Shown piece by piece: positions 57,351-64,000 of a stretch of DNA of 64,000 bases. The DNA comes from Orthonyx spaldingii (taxonomy: Eukaryota; Chordata; Aves; Passeriformes; Orthonychidae), in the NCBI GenBank assembly GCA_013397795.1, contig VZTJ01000638.1:1565586-1629585 (forward strand), given 5' to 3'. The position numbers were made by a program, and so were the translations under genes. Below the pieces are notes generated by a model. It worked only from the letters and a program-made list of their open reading frames with translations. It was not told the DNA's origin and made no database searches. Position 1 is the stretch's first letter, and every line of letters starts with the position of its first letter.

Positions 57351-60300
57351 TCTGTCTTGTGAGCCAGGTTCTTCTTCACTATAGCAGACACTTAGAATCC
57401 TTCTCTAATGCATCTTTCTGCCCTACAGAACAGCCTCTATATGTTTGAGTCTGCATGCTCACCTTTTATCAGGTAAATAAACTGAAGTTCATGTTGTCTG
57501 ATCTAGGATACTTGGCAACTTGTAACTGCTAACCAGTACTTCTTTAGAACTGCAAAAGACTGTGTGGTCCTAGGGACTACAGCTACGTGTCAGATAAGCT
57601 ATAAGAATCAAATATGAATAACTATAATAAACCACCTTTTAAAATATGTCAGTATCGAAAGCAACCTTTATGTAACCCAGAGACAGGCAGGTGGGATAAT
57701 CAAGAATAGGGGACTATTTTGCTAGAAGGACCAAATTACAGAGCAAAAAGAAGAACAAGGAAAGAAAAAAGGGCTATAAGAGCAACTTTCCTTCATACTA
57801 TCTGCACACACATGAGATACATACTGCTGCAGATTACATATTTACTTTTGTAGAGTTTCTGAGCTGTTGAAAATTATCCTACTCTCAAAGCCGAATTTCC
57901 GTAATCTGAGGCTTATTGAGCAGAGCCAAACCGTTCTGAAGACCTACCTAGCTGACAGTATATCCGTACACCAAAGCTTAACATAACCCTTGAGAAGAAA
58001 CCCGGGACACATCTGTAATGATATTTGAACAGTGGTGACACAGGCGAGTGACACAAGCTCTAATGCTCTTTGCACTGGTTCTCTTAAAAACTCACTTAGC
58101 CCAGTTCTATATCTGTAAGGATCTGAACAGTTTGAAAATCGCTGTTTGTCCAGTCACTTTCAAATACTTTGGTGTAAAGAATATTTTGAGCAGTGGCCAA
58201 GGAGATGCTTGGTCTTGCTGAAATTGTTTGTTAGAGACCAAACACAGACCAAGGCCTCCTAAAATTTTATGGAGGTTTTGATGCAGCAACTCATTTGTGC
58301 ATCTACTGACCACTGGATAGAAACGTAGTACTCAAATGCATATTCTTATGTATGCACAGCCAGAAATTCAATTTGCTTTGCAACGTTGGTAATTTTAATA
58401 TAATCTATAACGTGGACGGGAGACAAATGCCTGGAAAGCAGTATTGCAATGATCTCTTTGATGAGCAGACAGTTCTCTTTCCAAACAAAATGAGCTAAAG
58501 AACAGAGAAGGGATCAGCTGTTTGCAGGACTGATTGAGTCTTCTCTTAAAGCATACCAAACCCATAAGGTCGTGGTAGTCTCAAGAGGGTTTCTTAGACT
58601 GCAGCAAATTCAAGTTCAGCTGAAATGTTCAAAAACCCCTAGCTTGGGAATGGGTTATGGAAGCTGAAGATCTGGCTCCTTAAAGATAAAGGGTGTTTCA
58701 TATTGCTTTCCTAATTGTTCTGGGGGAAAGAAAGCTTTTTGCAGCACGCTCTGTTCAACCTTGGGACTAATGGGAGGCATGAAGGAGCCTTGTTAACAAA
58801 CAAGAGGCTTTTGAGCTTTGTAAATGGAGAAATTCTGCCTACAAAGCTGAGTTTTATCCTGAGTGGGTTATTTTCATCTTACACAAGTGTGGGATGAACA
58901 GTGAGACCACTAAAAAGACTAAAAGTACACAAGTGTTGTTTTTCACTTCATATTATGAACTTAATTTTTTTAAAGACAAACAAGCCCAAAAATTCCTCAG
59001 CAAAGGTTTTCCATCACAGAGGGGAAAGCAGGACAGCAAGGGGCAAAGGAGTTTGGTAAGGTGACAGAAAGTCAGCTGCAAAGAACTATTTCCCATCCAC
59101 CCTTACATGAGGACTTTTCCACAAGTGCTTGTAGGGCAAGAGGGAGACGGTTCAAAGAGAGATTTAGAATTCCCTCTTCCCCAGGAAACTGTGCAGAAAC
59201 CTAAAAGTATTTTTGACAGAGGTAGACTGTCAAAAGATCCCGGAGGCTTTCTGCCCAGGTTTAGCTTTCCTAGCATTTCAGTTGCTTTTGGGGCTGAAAC
59301 TCTATTGCAAACTTTGCCCACCAATCCTTCCCACTAGCAAAAAAGCAACGTATCTCACACATTCCATATGGCAATACAATTTTACCAAGAAATGGAATTT
59401 TTTTTCCCCTGTTATGACCTAATTTCCGAAATCCTTGAGGCAATTTTCAGCCTGATAGTGGCAGATGCTGCACATTAGACAACCGTGTTTTGAAGTCAAG
59501 ATATTTACCTGGATCATAGTATTTATGCTGTTCTCTACTTTCCTGTGCAATATCCATCATCATGTTATTCAAGCACTCTTGGTATCACTGTGTTGGTATA
59601 AACAGGTCTGATCACACTCATTACAGATTATAAACCACCATCACACCTTTTTGCAGAATGTGACAAAACACAAAGCAAGCAATAGTTCCTTCTCTGAGTC
59701 TCAAAATACAGTAGTTTAGCAGTATCAGGTTAGAATATAACAAATAATCTTGCCAGAAAATGGCAGACCTCTAGTAATCATGGAATGGAGTACTTTCGTT
59801 GAGTACAGGTCTTCTAAGGATCTTCTACAGATAGTGACAGAAGGAGAAAGCCCCATGAACTGTGACGTAACCTACAGCCCGTAGTCTTCCTCTACAAGGC
59901 TGAGCTGGTGGATTGAGGTTTGGAGACAGCATCAGCCCATAACTGAGTTGTGGCTAGAGGTGTAACTAACCTATGTCCAGGTGTGACAAGGATATGTCAC
60001 ACCTATGCTGGGTCCCTTTCCTCTTGCTGGTTTATAAGGCAGGAAGGTGATTGTGGCCTTAGCCAAAATTACGTGAAAGGGGCAGCCTTTGCCTCAAACT
60101 ACACAGAACATGTACAATCCCCGGTTCTCTGGAGAGACACCCCAGATTTTTCAGGCTCTCAAGTGCCAAGGTGCCTTTTAAGTTGATGACACACGTACTG
60201 AGCAGCAGATCAGAGCTAACAGCATAGGCAACCCCTGGAATGAGAGGGCAAGCAGAAAGAAAAGTGGCTCTGCTCCAAAACAAAGACATGAGTCCCACTA

Positions 60301-61527
60301 TACCAACTTTGTGTCCCCACTTTGATACAGCACCAGCCACCATATGTGAGAAGCTTAATGCTGAGAAGGAGGATGGTGAGAAGGCTCATCAGCCTTTCAT
60401 CTCTCCCCCTCCCAAGCACCATCCCTGCTGCTGTTTATGCCTCCTATCCCCAGGGACCAAAGCGCCTATTAGACTCATCATCCTCCCTTTGCGGATGTTC
60501 CCCCTGAGAGGTTCATTAGGCCTTGCTGCCTGACAGCAGGCAACCAGAGAACCAGGTGGCTACCTTCTTTTGCAATGCCAGTGTTATTTCTGAGGGGTTA
60601 GACTTCTGGGAAGAAGCTTTTAAATTCCCCGTTTCCCAGACACAGGGAGGGCGCCATAAAACCCTCCCTGCACAGATGGATTGAAGAAAGGCATTACACT
60701 TGGTACATTCTCTGCAGGAGTTCATTACCAGAGGGAAAAGAGAAGCGTGAATCCCTTGGTGTCTCTGTCAACAAGCTTAGAAAAGCAGTTTCTGCCCCTC
60801 CCATCCCAGGATCACAAGAATTTAACTTGCATGACTCCAATACACTCCAAAGCCATCATGTAAGAGTATGACAGTGCTGGAGATGGTTGATGAGGCCGCT
60901 GTCTATTCGACCTTGAAAGAGGCAGAGAAGAAATGGAAGCTGGAAGGACTAGCTTAAACTTTATTGCTGCTACTCTTCCTGCTTCCAACTCACTTTGTAC
61001 CTCTCAATGCAATATTATCTTTCTTTTCAAACTTCAAATCTATTTTATAACTGTAGTTAGACTTTATTGAGCTGCTTGGATTTTTGGACAGAATAGAAAA
61101 GAAGGAAAATTTCTGGCAGAAAAGATATCAATATTTTAGGAAGAAATCTGGAGGGAAGGACTTCAACAGACACTTCAACATGCAACTTAAAATAGTGAAC
61201 CTGCCCTCACTCAGTCCTACTTTTTCCTGCTTACATGTAGACATTAAGATTTCTTGCTGCAGACAGTTCCTCCAGTATCTGCTTCCACGTGTTACAGGGG
61301 AGAGATATCTTTGTTAGGTGTGGAGAAATTACCTTTCCATCCCGTATTCAAGGAGGCTTCAAGAGCTCAGGGATTGCTTTCTGCACCTTCTTCTTTGCTA
61401 CCAGTATGTTTAATTTGGCTCGTGTTAGGTGTGTGCTCTTCTTTTCTAGACCATGAAGAGAGACTGGGAATGGGTAAGGTAGCCGACATTTAAGGGGGGC
61501 TTTTCTGTGATGAATTAAAACCTTACA

Positions 61528-61529
<2 letters not shown>
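57351..61529. other. non-coding unique sequence
   Basis: Short frames on both strands cluster at 59103-59422, 59950-60533 and 60516-60863; none has a domain. No repeat family recognised. The last 30 bases lead into the poly(A) run. Confidence 0.5.

Positions 61530-61559
<30 letters not shown>
61530..61559 (+). repeat. 30-nt poly(A) run after AATAAA
   Basis: Thirty consecutive A begin immediately after CCTTACAAT, so that AATAAA forms the start of the run. It could be a slippage tract or the tail of a retrocopy. CR1 elements do not leave poly(A). No target-site duplication was found: TTGTAGCATTTTCC after the run has no obvious partner upstream. Confidence 0.85.
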
Positions 61560-61562
<3 letters not shown>

Positions 61563-61699
61563 TAGCATTTTCCTAATGTGCCATTTTCAATAGAAACTTT
61601 ACTTATAGAGCAGCCATTTAAGAGAAGTGTAGGAGTCACAGCAGCATTTCAATTGCATGTCAGGAAGAACACTGGCCCTGTAGTTGAGATAAGTGACAA

Positions 61700-61860
61700 G
61701 AAGAGAAGAGCTGGATGTTCGGCTGAGAAACAAGATGACCTCGGGCAAGTCATTATACTTCTCTCTGCCTCACTTTCCCGTTCTGTTATGCTGAGATTTT
61801 AAACAATTACCTGGCCTGACAAGTGCAATCAGTATGTAAAGAGCTCTGAAGTGGACATGC
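61700..61860 (-). repeat. MIR-like SINE remnant
   Basis: ATGACCTCGGGCAAGTCATT, then CTTCTCTCTGCCTCACTTTC, then CCGTTCTGT is collinear with the reverse complement of the MIR core (GTGACCTTGGGCAAGTCACT, TAACCTCTCTGTGCCTCAGT, TTCCTCATCTGT). GTAAAGAGCTCTGAAG at about 61837-61852 matches the next MIR landmark (AAAGCGCTTTGAG). Confidence 0.65.
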
Positions 61861-62664
61861 ACTCAGCTGATCCTCACACAACCATGATCATTGCTGGGAA
61901 CAGGCAAGAGGGAGGTAGCAAGATTCAGCAGCAGCCTGTCTTCCACTGCAGACCCTGGATACTTGGGAATCATACAGACTATGTACTTAGATACACAGCT
62001 TGCTTATGCTCCCACTGGATCAGGACTAACATGATGACATGGAATAGCTAACTGCAGACAGCTGTAAGAGCCAGAAAGGTCCCAATGCCAAAATCAGGAC
62101 ATCAGAAATAGAGAATCATGGGAACCAGCATTTAAATTAGAAAAAATGCAGTTCAGAGGCATATAGCCTGCAAAAAACCAGACTGAGAACCCAATGCTCT
62201 TTTGGATGGGTTGGATGCAAGGCCCTACCATATTGGGTAGCCATGCTGTGTTGGCTGATACTAATATGGGAGGTTCAAAGTGCCCTTCAGCTTCTGCTGT
62301 ATGTTCGTCTGGGCAACATGAACAGAGGAAGAGTACAAATACCAACAGGGTAGCACTCATGCACATGCACAATTCTACGGCGTATACAGCAAATATGACA
62401 CATCAGTCAGGGATTCAAGGGAGTTTTGGGGACAGAATGCAGGCAGCAGATCGAGAGCTTGTAGAAAAAAGCACTGTACCTGGGCACAGAGAAGACGTGC
62501 ATACTTCAGAGAATTCTTCCTGCCCCCACTGGAAAATGTGCTATTGACATAACTTATTCTCTTTGGAGTAGCCACCTGCTTCCTTTGAAAGACAATGGGA
62601 CCACAAGGGAATGTGAGCTGGTTGGTGGCAGCTGTTTGTCCCCCAGGGGTGCAAGAGGTCCTAG
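61861..62664. other. non-coding unique sequence
   Basis: Frames of 66-117 codons at 61851-62575 on both strands without domains. No other feature. Confidence 0.5.
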
Positions 62665-63492
62665 TATCATGGAATTATAGAATAGGCTGAGTTGGAAAGG
62701 ACCTATCAGGATCATTTAAATCCAACTCCTGACCCTGGACAGGACACCCCAAGAGCCACACCACGTGCCTGAGAGCATTGTGCAAGCACTTCTTGATCTC
62801 TGTCAGGCTTGGTGCTGTGACCACTTCCCTGGGGAGCCTGTTCCAGTGCCCAAACACGCTCTGGGTGAAGAACCTTTTCTCGATATCCATCCTAAACCTC
62901 CCCTGACTCAGCTCCATGCCACTTCCTTGCGTACTGTCACTGGTCATGAGAGTGAAGAGATCATACCTGTCTCTCCTCTCCCCCTCACTATAGAGAAGTT
63001 GTACCTGCCATGAGGTCTCCCCTCAGTCTCATCTTCTCCAGGCTGAACAGACCAAGTGACCTCAGCCAGTCCCCATATGGGCTTCCCCTCCAGACCCTTC
63101 ACCATCCTCGTGGGTCTCTTTTGGATAGTCTCCAACAGCTTAATGTCTTTCTTATATTGTGACTCCCAAAACTGCACACAACGTTGAAGGTGAGGCTGCC
63201 CCAGTGCAGAGCAGAGTGGGACAATCCCCTCCCATGCCCGGCTGGCGAGGCTGTGCCTGATGCACCCCAGGACGTGGTTGGTCCTCCTGGCTGCCAGGGC
63301 ACTGCTGACTCAGATTCAACTTTCCATTGACTAGAATCCCCAGGTCCCTTTCTGCAGAGCTTCCCTCCAGCCTCTCATGCCCCAGTCTATACACAGAACC
63401 AGGGTTGCCCCACACCAGGTGCAGACTCTGGCACTTGCCCTTGTTGAACTTCATATGGTTGGTGATTGCCCATCTCTCTAATTTGTCTAGGC
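62665..63492 (-). mobile_element. CR1 LINE, 5'-truncated, 0.8 kb, youngest copy
   Basis: Plus strand begins ATCATGGAATTATAGAATAG and GAGTTGGAAAGGACC (3' terminus). It continues through the 3' UTR and the C-terminal part of ORF2, ending near GCCCATCTCTCTAATTTGTC. On the minus strand frames 63152-63454 (starts MKFNKGKCQSLHL; YRLGHERLEGSSAERDLGIL), 62944-63177 (FWESQYKKDIKLLETIQKR) and 62675-62947 (HWNRLPREVV) are successive pieces of the reverse-transcriptase thumb and C-terminus, separated by frameshifts. It is dead but less diverged than the other copies. 5' truncation is the norm for CR1. Confidence 0.95.
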
Positions 63493-64000
63493 CTCATCCA
63501 AGTGAGTTGTGAAGATCAGGAAGCAATATCAGGGATACAAACACATAATGGCATGATTTGACTGTAGCCCGTCTAGATGACATACCACGGACTTGGGAGT
63601 GGGTGTGCTATAGACGATTTGGGAGTAGGAATTTTAGAGGCATGAGCTGTAGGGCAGAACCCCAGGGAGATGTTCTTTATAGCTATACTTGGATAGATTA
63701 CTTGGAGAGAAACATGCTCTGAATTCAAAGGAAACTGAGATAATATTGGTAACTCAACAAGGCCTATGCATGCAGAATTCAGTATAAAGCAAGTTTGTTT
63801 CATTATTTTCCTGCAGAAATAAATTTGCAGGCACTCCTGGTTGCTGAAAGAGACTTAAAAACACATGGATAAGATGAGGTACAACAGAACTGTGCCTATG
63901 ATTGGAAAGACTGTGCAATCAACGTATAATTAACCTGTGAAACTTGTTGCCAGAGGATATTATAGAGGAAAACAGATTAGCAAGATTCAGAAAAGGATTA
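63493..64000. other. non-coding unique sequence
   Basis: A 76-codon minus frame (63573-63803) has no domain. No repeat recognised to the window edge. Confidence 0.5.

Noticed and set aside
62765..63013. Plus-strand 82-codon ORF
   Set aside because: It is antisense to the CR1 reverse-transcriptase C-terminus; a repeat shadow.

Overview
The window is vertebrate nuclear DNA, almost certainly from a bird. The clearest evidence is a set of CR1 LINE fragments, the dominant avian retrotransposon. They range from a fairly fresh 5'-truncated copy (62665-63492) to very old copies whose reverse transcriptase is only just legible (39738-40975, 45250-45660). A solo avian ERV-type LTR (38751-39200) and a few very old MIR-like and LINE remnants fit the same picture. 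Copies are sparse, typical of compact bird genomes. The style of the young CR1 and of the LTR suggests a neognath bird, but the species cannot be fixed from sequence alone.

No complete protein-coding gene, tRNA, rRNA or CRISPR array was found. The open reading frames of 60-210 codons are short, overlap on both strands, and lack recognisable domains except where they fall in CR1 copies. The window is best read as intergenic desert or the inside of a very long intron.

Layout: 0-13 kb is unique DNA with two small CR1 remnants, a candidate enhancer (2545-2875), a G-rich quadruplex tract (5395-5430), a compact CpG-rich nested inverted repeat (6487-6571), a MIR-like remnant (10150-10285) and a possible 69-nt minus-strand exon (12009-12077). 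13-38 kb is nearly repeat-free and contains several AT-rich, homeodomain-motif-rich stretches that look like conserved non-coding elements. It also contains the most striking signal: on the minus strand at 29530-29555 a long polypyrimidine tract runs into CAG directly joined to GTAAGT, the layout of a recursive splice site (zero-nucleotide exon). 38-46 kb is a graveyard of old retroelements: LTR, ancient CR1, L2-like LINE, ancient CR1. 46-64 kb is unique DNA with three more CR1 copies, two MIR-like remnants, a 30-nt poly(A) run and a stretch with two octamer motifs.

The recursive splice site and the 69-nt exon candidate both point to a minus-strand host transcript with long introns. The seven recognised CR1 copies all lie on the minus strand; introns usually retain LINEs antisense to the host, so this points weakly the other way. 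Transcript data are needed to decide. All conserved-element and regulatory calls come from sequence texture alone and are given low confidence.
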